A program made the translations under genes and the position numbers. This document shows, piece after piece, positions 16,853 through 25,226 of a stretch of DNA of 64,000 nucleotides (position 1 is its first letter; the number at the start of each line of letters is the position of its first letter). The notes beneath the pieces are model-generated. The model did not search any database. It was not told the origin of the DNA and saw nothing but the letters and a program-made list of their open reading frames with translations. The DNA is from Ignavibacteria bacterium (GTDB lineage Bacteria > Bacteroidota > Ignavibacteria > SZUA-365). The stretch covers positions 1-64,000 of the forward strand of contig JADKJW010000010.1 in NCBI GenBank assembly GCA_016720835.1, in the 5' to 3' direction.

Positions 16853-16945
16853 AGGGCCTGCCCGCCGAAGCTCGCCGCAGGCGAGCGCAGGCGGGAAGGG
16901 TGAAGGGCCTGCCCGCCGAAGCTCGCCGCAGGCGAGCGCAGGCGG
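16844..16945. repeat. 51-nt tandem repeat, two copies, containing a palindrome
   Basis: Units 16844-16894 and 16895-16945 are identical. Each begins with the heptamers GAAGGGT GAAGGGC and contains an imperfect palindrome CCCGCCGAAGCTCGCC / GGCGAGCGCAGGCGGG. Related pieces occur at 15140-15230. Confidence 0.85.
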
Positions 16946-16984
16946 GAAGGGTCAAGGCCAAAGGTGCCTTGTTTCCCCGCGGAT

Positions 16985-17114
16985 GTTCCCACGCTGGAGC
17001 GTGGGAACAAGGACGCGAACGCCGTCTCCTCGTTCCCACGCTCCAGCGTGGGAACGCCGTTGTGTCGCTCTGCCTCGTTCCCGCGCGGATGTTCCCACGC
17101 TGGAGCGTGGGAAC
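16985..17114. repeat. Three copies of palindromic element GTTCCCACGC-NNNN-GCGTGGGAAC
   Basis: 24-nt palindromes occur at 16985-17008, 17032-17055 and 17091-17114. The centre is TGGA in the first and third, TCCA in the middle copy, so orientation alternates. Flanks (GCGGAT... and ...AAGGACGCGAA) are shared by copies 1 and 3. Such elements are scattered in intergenic DNA of many Planctomycetes and Chlorobi-like genomes and behave like REP sequences. Confidence 0.85.
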
Positions 17115-17230
17115 AAGGACGCGAAGAAACGTAAAGGAAAATATCACCCCGCGATACTGGTTTTGTCCCCGGGTCTGTGCACATTTCGACTTGATAATCT
17201 GTCGCCCCCACCTCGCTCAGGAATACGCAC

Positions 17231-18007
17231 ATGGAAGCTGTCGGTACCTTTCCCTTCGGAGAACCCATCCGCATCGTCACGCAACGCGACAGGACGAGAA
17301 AGCGCGTGTTCGTGCTTGGCGTCTACGCCAGCGCCGTGCACGCCCGCTGGCTCGCTGCCGCCGGCGGCACGTTGATCAAGGCCGTGGGCGTGGCGTCCGA
17401 ACCGGTGATATTCTGGAACGGCGAGGGCGCTGCGGAGATCATCGAGAAGATACCGGTCCCCGCAGGCGCCGGCCGCCTCGTGGCGCCGGAGCAGGAATTC
17501 AACGGACCGTCGGGGAGGGCGCTCGACGAATTGTACCTCGCTCCGCTCGGCCTCGGGCGCGCCGACGCGTGGCTCTGCGATCTCGTGCCGCACAGTTGCA
17601 GCAACGAACGCCAGCGCAAGGCGCTCCACAGCCGCTACCATCATCGCATGGAGGAGTTCGGACTGCCCGACTACAACTGGCCGTCCCTCCCCTTCTGGCT
17701 GACGGACGAGCAGCGGCGCGCGGACATCCTCGCCGAATTGGTTGAGTCCGGCGCGGACACGATCATCACCCTCGGCGATCAGCCGCTGAAGTACTTCACC
17801 CGCCACTTCGGTTCCGCGGAAACGCTCGACTCCTACGGCGCGACCGCAGCCGGGTACGGACGCCCCCGCGACATCCGCATCGGCGACCGCGCCATGCAGC
17901 TGCTGCCGCTCGTCCATCCCCGCCAGGCCGCCGGGCTGGGGATGCATTCGAAGGAATGGCACGCGTTGCACGCGGGCTGGGTGGATGGGCAGCCGAAGCT
18001 GGGGTAA
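17231..18007 (+). CDS. Uncharacterised protein, possibly uracil-DNA-glycosylase superfamily
   Basis: This 258-aa soluble protein has FVLGVYASAVHARWL near residue 30 and LLPLVHPRQAAGL near 230. The spacing and the LxPLxHP-type end motif recall the two active-site motifs of uracil-DNA glycosylases. Other conserved-looking pieces are NGPSGRALDELYLAPLGL, WLCDLVPHSC and IITLGDQPLKYF. The canonical UDG water-activating motif is not obvious, so activity is uncertain. ATG 17231 has AGGA at workable distance. It is preceded by the palindromic repeat cluster. Confidence 0.5.
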   Translation: MEAVGTFPFGEPIRIVTQRDRTRKRVFVLGVYASAVHARWLAAAGGTLIKAVGVASEPVIFWNGEGAAEIIEKIPVPAGAGRLVAPEQEFNGPSGRALDELYLAPLGLGRADAWLCDLVPHSCSNERQRKALHSRYHHRMEEFGLPDYNWPSLPFWLTDEQRRADILAELVESGADTIITLGDQPLKYFTRHFGSAETLDSYGATAAGYGRPRDIRIGDRAMQLLPLVHPRQAAGLGMHSKEWHALHAGWVDGQPKLG

Positions 18008-18060
18008 GACGGTGCGCGAAATGTGATGGATCGGTGCTGGGGATGATCGTGAAAACGAAC

Positions 18061-18090
18061 TGCAAGGGTGCAGGGAGAAGGTGAAGGGAA
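18061..18090 (+). repeat. Short period-7 repeat patch
   Basis: GGGTGCA, GGGAGAA, GGTGAAG and GGAAGAC follow one another with a 7-nt period 58 bp after the UDG-like gene. It is a small member of the heptamer family seen at 40176, 41021 and 48524. Confidence 0.55.
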
Positions 18091-18209
18091 GACGCGGAAA
18101 AATCGCATTGAGAACGAAGCATACGTCCCTCTTGCCCCATCACCTCCATCTCCGTATCGTTGCAGCGGACATCACGCAGCGCATCCCGGATCTGTACACG
18201 GAGGCATCC

Positions 18210-19121
18210 ATGAAAAATTCTGAAACACACGACGAAGCGGGAGAGCACGCTTCGCGGGAACAGGGCGCCGTGCAGCAGATTATCGACGCGCTGCGATGGA
18301 ATGACGGCACATACCGGCGCGCGGAAGTGGATGAAGTGCTGCGGCGCCCGGACGAGTTCATCCCGGAACTGCTCGGGATCGTGGAAGATGTGATCGCGGA
18401 ACCGGAAGAGTTCCTGGCGGAAGATGACTACATCGGCCACGTGTACGCGGTGATGCTGCTGGGACATCTGCGCGTGAGCGAGGCGCATGTCCCCATCATC
18501 GAGCTGTTCAGCCTGCCGGGCGATCTTCCGCACGCGCTGTTCGACGACATCATCACGGAGGATCTGCCGCACATCCTGCTGCGGACCTGCAACGGCTCGC
18601 TCGAGGCGATCAAAACGCTCGCCCTGAACGCCGAAGCGGATGCGTTCGTGCGCGCCTCAGGCGTCATGGCCCTCACGCATGCGGTGTGCGAAGGCCTGGC
18701 CAATCGCGAGGAGACGATCGCGTTTCTCGAGGGCTTCCTCGACGAGGAGGTCGCGTGGGACGACGTGGAGTTCACGACGCTGGCCGCTGCGAGCATCTGC
18801 GACCTCTGTCCCGCGGAGTCGATGGAGAAGATCGCAGCCGGTTTCGAGCTCGGCTTCATCGATCCAGACTTCATAAAATGGGAGTGGTACGAGCAGTCGG
18901 CGGCTGCGGGCCCGGAGGAATGCCTCGCCACGCTGCGGGAAGAAATGGCACGAGACCGCTTGGACGATGTACACGCCGCCATGTCCGGCTGGGCCTGCTT
19001 CAACGAAGAACACGAACCGTTGTACTCCAAGCTGCCGGACAAGGTTTTGTCGCGCAAGCAATCGAAAAAAAAGGCGAAGCGGAAATCCTCCGCGGTCTCC
19101 CGGAAGAAGAACAGGCGCTAG
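18210..19121 (+). CDS. DUF1186/HEAT-like repeat protein
   Basis: The 303-aa acidic, all-helical protein has repeated helix pairs such as PELLGIVEDVIAEPEEFL and HVYAVMLLGHLRVSEAHV. This pattern fits DUF1186 proteins, which often precede a SEC-C motif. The C-terminus is instead a Lys/Arg-rich tail (about 285-303). It is cytoplasmic and likely a protein-interaction scaffold. A GGAGG box five bases before ATG 18210 fixes the start, although the frame is open upstream. The gene ends at TAG 19119-19121, and the same frame stays open a further 51 codons. Confidence 0.75.
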   Translation: MKNSETHDEAGEHASREQGAVQQIIDALRWNDGTYRRAEVDEVLRRPDEFIPELLGIVEDVIAEPEEFLAEDDYIGHVYAVMLLGHLRVSEAHVPIIELFSLPGDLPHALFDDIITEDLPHILLRTCNGSLEAIKTLALNAEADAFVRASGVMALTHAVCEGLANREETIAFLEGFLDEEVAWDDVEFTTLAAASICDLCPAESMEKIAAGFELGFIDPDFIKWEWYEQSAAAGPEECLATLREEMARDRLDDVHAAMSGWACFNEEHEPLYSKLPDKVLSRKQSKKKAKRKSSAVSRKKNRR

Positions 19122-19277
19122 CGCAAATGCCTCCGGGGACCGGAAAAATCGCTCCGGCAGCTCGAAGCCCGCATCGCGGGGCCGTCACCCAAGAAGACGA
19201 TCATGGAGTTTGTCACCAAATATCTTGAGGCGCGCGACGAGTTTCTCATCTTCGGGTCGCTCATGAGCGGTTTCTGA
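19122..19277 (+). other. In-frame open extension after TAG of the DUF1186 gene
   Basis: After the TAG, 51 codons continue in the same frame to TGA 19275-19277 and contain a protein-like segment (KTIMEFVTKYLEARDEFLIF). It could be a former C-terminal domain cut off by a nonsense mutation, a readthrough product, or chance. I cannot name a family. Confidence 0.3.
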
Positions 19278-19317
19278 AACTTCCGCCGACCGGGAGGCGC
19301 CGGCAGGAACAGGTGTG

Positions 19318-19665
19318 CTACAACGCCAACAGGGTGTCGATCTTCTGCAGCACCTCGAGAATTGTTTCCGGCGCCAGGGCGCACACGAAGGAAGCGTTCC
19401 GGGCTCTCCAGTCCATGCTCTTGACCTGATCCGACAGTATGACTCCATTCACAGGCAACCCGTCGGGAATGCGCACTTCAAACGGATATCCCTTTACCTG
19501 GCTCGTGATCGGACACAGGAGGGTCAGGCCGACCTTTGCATTGTATTCTCCTCGAGTCAGAATGACTGCGGGCCGGCGTCCAGCTTCCTCATGCCCCGCT
19601 TGGGGATTGAATGTAATCCACACAATATCGCCACGCTGCGGCGCATACGGATGTGACGCTACCAC
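19318..19665 (-). CDS. mazF: MazF/PemK-family endoribonuclease toxin
   Basis: The 115-aa protein opens with PQRGDIVWITFNPQAGHEEAGRRPAVIL, the classic MazF/ChpB signature. TLLCPITSQVKGYPFEV and ILSDQVKSMDWRARN follow, the latter containing the conserved region around the active site. Length is typical for the family. MazF toxins cleave mRNA at short sequences. The start overlaps the last codons of mazE by 7 bp, giving a two-gene mazE-mazF operon with translational coupling. All key regions look intact, so the toxin is probably functional. Confidence 0.92.
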   Translation of the reverse strand: MVASHPYAPQRGDIVWITFNPQAGHEEAGRRPAVILTRGEYNAKVGLTLLCPITSQVKGYPFEVRIPDGLPVNGVILSDQVKSMDWRARNASFVCALAPETILEVLQKIDTLLAL

Positions 19666-19901
19666 GCTTCAATACCCTGAGCGGGTCCGCTTTCCACCTC
19701 ATGATGTCTGTTGTCGTCTGTGACCAGCGCGAGCATACGATCCAGATCGAACGCGGGTTTCCGAAGCCTCATGACGACGAGGTCGTTGTCGCGAAGGACG
19801 ATTTCCACAGCCGTGTTGCACTCGAGACCGGCTGCATTTGCAAGGTGTTTTGGAATTCGAAGGGCCAGACTGTTGCCCCAACGTTGCACGCGTGTTTCCA
19901 T
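19659..19901 (-). CDS. mazE: MazE-family antitoxin (AbrB/SpoVT fold)
   Basis: This 80-aa protein's residues 1-45 (VQRWGNSLALRIPKHLANAAGL) form the swapped-hairpin AbrB-like DNA-binding domain. The remaining part is the flexible region that wraps the toxin (FDLDRMLALVTDDNRHHEVE). It binds and inhibits MazF and represses the operon. ATG 19901 has an AGAGGAAG box upstream on the minus strand. A dyad lies just before it and is the likely operator. Confidence 0.92.
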   Translation of the reverse strand: METRVQRWGNSLALRIPKHLANAAGLECNTAVEIVLRDNDLVVMRLRKPAFDLDRMLALVTDDNRHHEVESGPAQGIEAW

Positions 19902-19917
19902 CGGTTTGCTTCCTCTG

Positions 19918-19938
19918 TGTATCTACATTGAAGATACA
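19918..19938 (-). promoter_or_regulatory. Candidate mazEF operator dyad
   Basis: TGTATCT-N7-AGATACA is a perfect inverted repeat 17 bp upstream of mazE, between the ribosome site and the expected promoter. Confidence 0.55.
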
Positions 19939-20063
19939 TTTCGCCCTTGAGAATAACAACGCATTCGCAGCGAAGGAATGCGATCGGTCGAATGAGGAAA
20001 TATCTGGAAGCGGGAATTGCGCTTGTACAACGAGACCGGCGGACCCCCTGCCAGCGCATCCCC

Positions 20064-21029
20064 TCACAGCGTCCCCGCCCCGTCCTCCAGCGTCGGATAC
20101 CGCAGCGTCGGCAGCAGCTCCGCGCGCGCTCGCCGCGTGTCGCCCCAGTAGGAGACGCGGCCGATGCGGATGAAGTCGCGGGTGAGCGGCGAAGGTTTGC
20201 GCAGGACGCGCGCGAACAGCTCGCACAGCCACGCCGCGCTGAATATCAGCCACAGGGGCATGCGCCGGGGAGGCGGAAGTCCCCATGCGCGGCAGGCGGT
20301 TTCGAGAAAGTGCTGCAAGGTCACGGGCAGCTCGTCGCCGATGTGGTAGATGCCGCGGACGTCCGGTTTCATGATGGCGGCCTCTGTGGCGGCAAGATAA
20401 TCCGCGGTCGAAATCAGCTGTATCCACGTTGGCTTGCGCCACACGCCCAGCAGGCGGTGGCGGGCAAACCATCGCGCGGCGTCCACCATGAGGATGCCCC
20501 TGCCGTAGACCATGCCGAGCCGCAACACCACCGGCACTGTCGCGGAGCCCTCGCAGCGCGCAAAGAGCAGACGCTCTTCTTCGAGCCGCGTCCGTGCGTG
20601 CACGGAGACGGGATGCGCGTCGAGCCGTCCCGTCGCGGGGTGCTCGAAGTCCGTCGGACCCTCCACGTGCGGGAAGGATACCAGGATCACCCTTCCCACA
20701 CGCGCTTCGAGGCAGGCGTCGAGCAGATTCGCGAACCAGCGCGTATTGGTTTCTGGAAGGAAGTGCTCCGGACCAGGCGCGAAGAGCACGCCCGCGAAAT
20801 GCACCACCACGTCGGCGCCCGCCACTGCAGCGGACAGCGTTGCGGGATCGGCGAGATCGGCGAGGACAGGGGTGACGTTCGCCGCGACCTGGAGCTCCGG
20901 CGACAGCGGCGTTCGGTGTACCATGAGGCGCAGCTGGCAGTCTGCGTCGATCAGATGCCGGGCGAGCACACCGCCAAGGTTTCCGGCTGCGCCGGTGATA
21001 AGAATGACCGGATGGGCTTCTGGACTCAT
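20064..21029 (-). CDS. NAD-dependent epimerase/dehydratase (SDR family)
   Basis: This 321-aa extended short-chain dehydrogenase has the nucleotide motif ITGAAGNLGGVLARHL near the N-terminus and VVHFAGV about 75 residues on. At the catalytic position there is VHARTRLEEE, where a YxxxK would be expected. The Tyr is replaced by His-Ala-Arg and the lysine is missing, so classical oxidoreductase chemistry is doubtful. A hydrophobic helix PLWLIFSAAWLCELF near residue 250 could touch the membrane. ATG 21029 begins right before the Rossmann strand; an open extension upstream is unlikely to be coding. It may act on sugar nucleotides or sterol/terpenoid-like substrates; unknown. Confidence 0.75.
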   Translation of the reverse strand: MSPEAHPVILITGAAGNLGGVLARHLIDADCQLRLMVHRTPLSPELQVAANVTPVLADLADPATLSAAVAGADVVVHFAGVLFAPGPEHFLPETNTRWFANLLDACLEARVGRVILVSFPHVEGPTDFEHPATGRLDAHPVSVHARTRLEEERLLFARCEGSATVPVVLRLGMVYGRGILMVDAARWFARHRLLGVWRKPTWIQLISTADYLAATEAAIMKPDVRGIYHIGDELPVTLQHFLETACRAWGLPPPRRMPLWLIFSAAWLCELFARVLRKPSPLTRDFIRIGRVSYWGDTRRARAELLPTLRYPTLEDGAGTL

Positions 21030-21236
21030 GGGTGAACGATATCCTTCCACAGGCACCGCTTCGCGCGGCTCGTGTTCTTTCTGCAGATGAAATGGAGTGA
21101 CGTCGGGATGGAATGTCACTGCTTTTCCGTACAAAGGCAAGCGGATGGCCTCCTGCAACCATTCGCCGGAAATCGGCGTTTGGATCGGAGTACATCCATC
21201 TGAAGTCAATCACGTTGAGGATTATCATGCCGAAAT

Positions 21237-21634
21237 TGGATCGCGCGAAAGACAATCCCTGGAAGCTCAAGACGGCCCCTGGCACGTCGGAATACACGAT
21301 GCACACGGATATGAAGGATGGGAAACCGGTGCTCGTCTGCACGGTCGGCAGCACCGTCCTGTTCTACGATGCGCGCTGCATCGACGATCTGCACGCGATG
21401 CTCAAGGCTGCGGGCGACTGGGTGGAACTTGGAGGCGCCGACGAGCAGAAACCCGCGAAGGACGGCACGGTCGAGGCCTGGGGCCGTTCAGAAAGCAATC
21501 CCGTCGGGGGATGGTACGGTCTCAAGAAAGGTCTGCGGGGTCGCTTCGGCGTGTACGTGCCGCCGTTGATGGAAGCCCTCGGCCTGTGCGAACTTGAACA
21601 CAACGCGAAGAACAATCGCATGCGTGCAACATAG
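21237..21634 (+). CDS. Conserved hypothetical protein
   Basis: The 132-aa soluble protein contains NPWKLKTAPGTSEYTMH, FYDARCIDDLHAMLKAAGDW and GGWYGLKKGLRGRFGVYVPP. I recognise this as a widespread uncharacterised bacterial family whose members keep these blocks at this length. There is no signal peptide or membrane segment. ATG 21237 is preceded by GAGG at seven bases; the open frame upstream lacks a ribosome site. It is divergent from the epimerase gene and convergent with the B12-domain gene. No function can be assigned. Confidence 0.8.
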
Positions 21635-21672
21635 GAACGACGCCGATGGCTGCGGTTCAACAAACCGAAGAT

Positions 21673-21700
21673 CACGCCGCCGTGGTGACGCAGCGGCGTG
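21673..21700. terminator. Hairpin between convergent genes
   Basis: CACGCCGC (21673-21680) pairs with GCGGCGTG (21693-21700) around a 12-nt loop, between the stops of the 21237 and 21710 genes. A short T-rich run follows on the plus strand, so it may terminate in both directions. Confidence 0.45.
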
Positions 21701-21709
21701 TTGTCCCTA

Positions 21710-23407
21710 TTACCCGCGATCCCTTGCAGCGCTTCCCGGGGGAAACGCATCGGGATCGAGGGCGTCGAAGACGTCGAGCACCAGCGACTGGATGCGCTCG
21801 GACTCGGGGAGCACTTCGCCGGAACGCGCGTCCACCGCGCGCCATGCGCCGTCGATGCAGGCGGTCGTGATGTCGCCGCAGAGCGCGGGATTGCCCTTGA
21901 AACGCGGGATGTCCAGAAGTCCCCACTCGATCGCCTTCGCCAGAACCACCGGATCCGTCCATGCGTCGAGGGTGGAAGATCTCCCGAGCCGTCTTAAAGC
22001 GCCGAGGATCTGCTGCGCCTCCTCTTCGAGTTCGGCCCGGCGCTCCAGCACGCGATCGTCGCCGTAGGGATCCACCGCCCCGTCGGCCATGCTCCGTATC
22101 GCCCCTCGGGCGATGCGGCAGTTCTCGATCACCTCTTCGGGCGCTGCCTGCCGGGCGTTGCCGCCGGGACTGACAACCTGGACGATATGGGGTTGCAGCG
22201 ACATGCCGAGCGCGATGGCGGCGGACGTCTGGCCCCTCGCGATATGCGGATCGGACGAACACGACGCGCTTCCGGGTTTGACTTCCCGATACACGGTGAA
22301 CGATTCGTCCTCGAGCATGCCGAGCAGCGTCCGCGAGGCAAGCGCCTTTGCCAGGTCGTTGACGGGAGTCGTGCCGGGCGGAGTATTCAGCATGAAGCCG
22401 ACGATGACACGGCGGACGCCCGCCTGCTTCGCATTGTATGCGGCGAGGAAGGTCATGGCGACGACGAGGGCGTCGTGCGCGTCGCACAGGCTCCAGTGCC
22501 GTGCTTCCCTGAGTTCAACGGGAACGCGCCGCGCCGCGCACCAGCGCAGGATCTCCTGCTTCTGCGCGATCGACTCGCGCAGCGGGAGCGCGGATCCGCC
22601 GTCGAGGATGCTGTCCCAGCAGAGCGGGACCGCGGCCCACGCATCGCGGAGAGTCCCGCCGCGCGTCCGGGAAAGGCGGAGAAGTTCCCCGGTCCCGTTG
22701 CTGCACTGCAGGAGAGGGAAGTTGCCTGTCCGTGTCGCGGCATGGAGCGCCTGGAACTGATCCACGGGCGGGAGCGGCTGACCACTCGCGCCATCGCATC
22801 CGGCGCGCGATGCGGCCGCGGGCGGGGACGACCCCCGGATGCCGCGGTCTGTTCCGAGGGACAGGACATCCAGCACCCCCGCCTCGGCGATCCGCCGCGC
22901 GCCGGCGATGGTGTCACGCAGGGACGGCAGGCCGAAGCGATGTCGCAGCAGGGGGTAGGGTGCCTGCTGGTCGAGCCTCGCGACAAGCGTCTGCGCGGGC
23001 GTGGTGCGTCGCTCCTCGGAATGGATGAATGCGCGAAGGTAGGCATCGATCTCCGCGGGCGATTCGCTTCCGTCGAAGGTGCGCTCGAACATGCCGGAGG
23101 CCCGCGCCACCTTCAGGACCGGCGGTGATCCGCCGAGGATGAATCTCGGGTCCGACAGTCCGCGCTCGCGAATCAGGGCCCGGATTTCATCGAACAGTTG
23201 CGCTGCGATTTCGGGGGTGTTCCGGTAACTCAGCGCGACAATCGATGGCTGCATGTGCGCGATGCCGTCGATGAGCCGCGACGGGGCGACCGCAGTGCCC
23301 AGGGAGTGGGTCGCGCATCCCGCCGCCTGCGCCTGTGCAAGGAAGTGATGCAGGCTCGCGGCATTGCTGCCGGCGCCGATGACGGCGCCAAGAATGAGAG
23401 GCTTCAT
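21710..23407 (-). CDS. B12-binding-domain protein lacking the His ligand, mutase-like
   Basis: In this 565-aa protein residues 1-120 look like a cobalamin-binding Rossmann domain (GAVIGAGSNAASLHHFL, then PSIVALSYR and PRFILGGSPPVL). Residues 140-565 look like a TIM-barrel catalytic region related to cobalamin mutases (NGTGELLRL, HWSLCDAHDALVVAMTFLAAYNAKQAGV, VGFMLNTPPGTTP). In the first loop the expected D-x-H-x-x-G reads A-G-S-N-A-A-S, so Asp, His and Gly are all replaced and cobalt cannot be held in the usual base-off/His-on way. It may bind B12 differently or not at all. The CarH-like regulator at 9135 is another B12 protein in the same window. ATG 23407 has a GAAAGG box. Confidence 0.65.
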   Translation of the reverse strand: MKPLILGAVIGAGSNAASLHHFLAQAQAAGCATHSLGTAVAPSRLIDGIAHMQPSIVALSYRNTPEIAAQLFDEIRALIRERGLSDPRFILGGSPPVLKVARASGMFERTFDGSESPAEIDAYLRAFIHSEERRTTPAQTLVARLDQQAPYPLLRHRFGLPSLRDTIAGARRIAEAGVLDVLSLGTDRGIRGSSPPAAASRAGCDGASGQPLPPVDQFQALHAATRTGNFPLLQCSNGTGELLRLSRTRGGTLRDAWAAVPLCWDSILDGGSALPLRESIAQKQEILRWCAARRVPVELREARHWSLCDAHDALVVAMTFLAAYNAKQAGVRRVIVGFMLNTPPGTTPVNDLAKALASRTLLGMLEDESFTVYREVKPGSASCSSDPHIARGQTSAAIALGMSLQPHIVQVVSPGGNARQAAPEEVIENCRIARGAIRSMADGAVDPYGDDRVLERRAELEEEAQQILGALRRLGRSSTLDAWTDPVVLAKAIEWGLLDIPRFKGNPALCGDITTACIDGAWRAVDARSGEVLPESERIQSLVLDVFDALDPDAFPPGSAARDRG

Positions 23408-23559
23408 GGTCAGCCTTTCGAATATGTGTGATCGAAATTTCTGTGTACCGATCGCGACAGCATGGCCGCAACCTGACGGGAATCATTGTTCCCTTCACGA
23501 TCGCGATTGTCGCGGGGTCCGCGTGCGCGGAAGTATGGCGGTGATGTTCGAGTCGGCGG

Positions 23560-23907
23560 TCAGGCCGCGGGAGGAGGACGGGCGGTAACGAGACGGAGCG
23601 TATCGAGCTGGAGGAGAGGCTCTGACTGGATTACGATGGCGGGGCCGTGGCAGACGAGGACTGCGCTTCGTTGTGCAGCAGTGTCGGACAAGGCAACGAG
23701 ATGGAGCGGTTTGAGGAGACTCAGATGCCGCCGCTGAAAGATCCGCATCGAGGGATCGACGGCGTTCGAACCGTGACCGTCGACGAAGCTCGCATGGCCG
23801 TCTCCCGTTCCCAGTCTCCAGGAATCGGCAATCGTCACCACGCTCATCGCGCTCAGATATGACGCGAGGAGGGAGACGGCGATGATATGTCTGATCAGCC
23901 CATGCAT
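23560..23907 (-). CDS. Small secreted or membrane-anchored protein of unknown function
   Basis: ATG 23907 gives a 115-aa protein starting with a hydrophobic leader (LIRHIIAVSLLASYLSAMSVV) and then a mixed region ending at TGA. The same leader, with VTIADSW, recurs in the 24153-24305 frame, which indicates a local duplication. The frame is open upstream, but that part is the sorting-domain copy read in another frame. No domain is recognised and the C-terminal half is of doubtful coding quality. Confidence 0.35.
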   Translation of the reverse strand: MHGLIRHIIAVSLLASYLSAMSVVTIADSWRLGTGDGHASFVDGHGSNAVDPSMRIFQRRHLSLLKPLHLVALSDTAAQRSAVLVCHGPAIVIQSEPLLQLDTLRLVTARPPPAA

Positions 23908-23952
23908 AAACCCATTGTAGGGAAGTATTTGCAAAAATGCAATGCCTTGCGA

Positions 23953-24150
23953 CGCTTCACGAACTTCCGTGTCAGCGTCGCGCCGTTTGAGCTCCCTATG
24001 TCGAAGTACATTCCCGTGGGCTGATCCGCGATGTCGAAGGCGGCGCTGCGCGAGGCGGCGCCGCCGAGCTCGCACGGTGCAACGACAACGCGGCCCGAGG
24101 CATTGAGCACGGTGACGACGACGGCCTCGCCGCCCGCATCGCGCGCGGCG
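23953..24150 (-). pseudogene. Detached copy of a T9SS sorting-domain coding segment
   Basis: About 198 bp are nearly identical to 25931-26127, the last coding segment of the frameshifted vWA gene. Translated, both contain ARDAGGEAVVVTVL, then a variant of the LGGAASRSAAFDIADQP block and a TLTRKFV end. Here it has no complete parent gene: the frame is closed upstream by TGA (24153-24155) and runs past its end into KRRKALHF. Confidence 0.6.
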
Positions 24151-24152
24151 AA

Positions 24153-24305
24153 TCAGACCGCCCGGATCGGTCGTTGCATGCTAAAGCTCGCCTGCCCATC
24201 CGTGAGCGCCAATTTCCAGGAATCGGCGATCGTCACCGCGCACATCGCGCCCAGGTATGACGGGACCAGCGAGACGACAACGATATGTTTGCTCAGCCGG
24301 TGCAT
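24153..24305 (-). CDS. Short secreted peptide, paralogue of the 23560 gene
   Basis: ATG 24305 opens a 50-codon frame with a hydrophobic leader (HIVVVSLVPSYLGAMCAV) and TIADSWKLALTDGQASF, clearly similar to the 23907 start region. It stops at TGA right where the detached sorting domain begins in the same frame. The arrangement suggests a gene fused to, or interrupted by, the sorting-domain segment. Confidence 0.3.
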   Translation of the reverse strand: MHRLSKHIVVVSLVPSYLGAMCAVTIADSWKLALTDGQASFSMQRPIRAV

Positions 24306-24434
24306 ATCCGATGTCAGGGAAGATTGGTGAAACATGCAAGAGCGCTTCTTGCCATTGGGGACAGGCGCGCGTATGTTCCCCTACTCCGGCGTCTCCTGAT
24401 CCGGCATTGCATCACCCTTCGCAAGGACCGTCGC

Positions 24435-25124
24435 GTGGATCCCATTCAACTCCTTTTCGACCGCATGGACGCGTGGAGGCATCTGCCGAATTACCAGTTC
24501 GAACGACGCGCCGACCTGTTCTTCTCGCTCTACATCCCGGAGGCCCTCCAGGCCAAAACCGGCATCCCGTTCCGGGATATCATCGTGCCGGAGTTCCCGC
24601 TGCACATCAGCGCCCTGCACCCCGATAAAAACACCAACAAGTCCTATAAAGCGGACTACCTCGCCGTGTCGTCCGACCTGAAGGTTGCGGTGCTCGTGGA
24701 ACTCAAAACCGAGATCATCTCCAAGCAGCCCGATCTTGCGATCTACCTCGAGGCCGCACGACAGAAGGGCGTCGCAGGCCTGCTGGAGAATCTGCGCGCG
24801 GTGTTCAAGACGACGAACGCGAAGCCACGCTACCTCCGTCTGCTCGAGATCATCGAACAGACGGGGCTGCTCCATCTCCCGCCGATGCTGCGGTCCTATG
24901 TGGAGCGCGGCGACATGGAGCAGGCGAAGCTCCTGATGACGAAGGTGAACATCCTCGCGAATCCCGAAACGCGCGTCATCTCCATCGAACCCGACCGATC
25001 GGACATGGACTGCATCTCGTGCGCGGAGTTCAGCGACGTGGTCGGGCGTTACGGCGATCCCGTTTCCCGCCGCTTCGCGCTGTCGCTGCGCGAGTGGGCG
25101 CGGATCCCCGCGGGGAATGGGTGA
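24435..25124 (+). CDS. PD-(D/E)XK nuclease-like hypothetical protein
   Basis: The 229-aa soluble protein includes KADYLAVSSDLKVAVLVELKTE, giving D-x(13)-E-L-K, the spacing of a PD-(D/E)XK nuclease core. Upstream FERRADLFFSLYIPEAL and IVPEFPLHI supply the leading helix and strand. The C-terminal third has a Cys pair (DCISCAEF) of unknown role. GTG 24435 is preferred because AAGGA lies eight bases upstream; an internal ATG at residue 11 is the alternative. Its stop TGA lies within GGGTGAAGG, like several genes here. The substrate is unknown and activity is inferred. Confidence 0.6.
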   Translation: MDPIQLLFDRMDAWRHLPNYQFERRADLFFSLYIPEALQAKTGIPFRDIIVPEFPLHISALHPDKNTNKSYKADYLAVSSDLKVAVLVELKTEIISKQPDLAIYLEAARQKGVAGLLENLRAVFKTTNAKPRYLRLLEIIEQTGLLHLPPMLRSYVERGDMEQAKLLMTKVNILANPETRVISIEPDRSDMDCISCAEFSDVVGRYGDPVSRRFALSLREWARIPAGNG

Positions 25125-25226
25125 AGGCTTCTTGACCCCGTCCTCGAAATGCCGGATATTCGTGTGCAGTACGTTCCAATTCCTGTTTCTCCCTCGTCCA
25201 TTCTTCATCTTTTTTCGGGAGTTCCC

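Noticed and set aside
18081..18209. Longer N-terminus for the DUF1186 gene
   Set aside because: This part is derived from the heptamer patch; GGAGG with ideal spacing marks ATG 18210.
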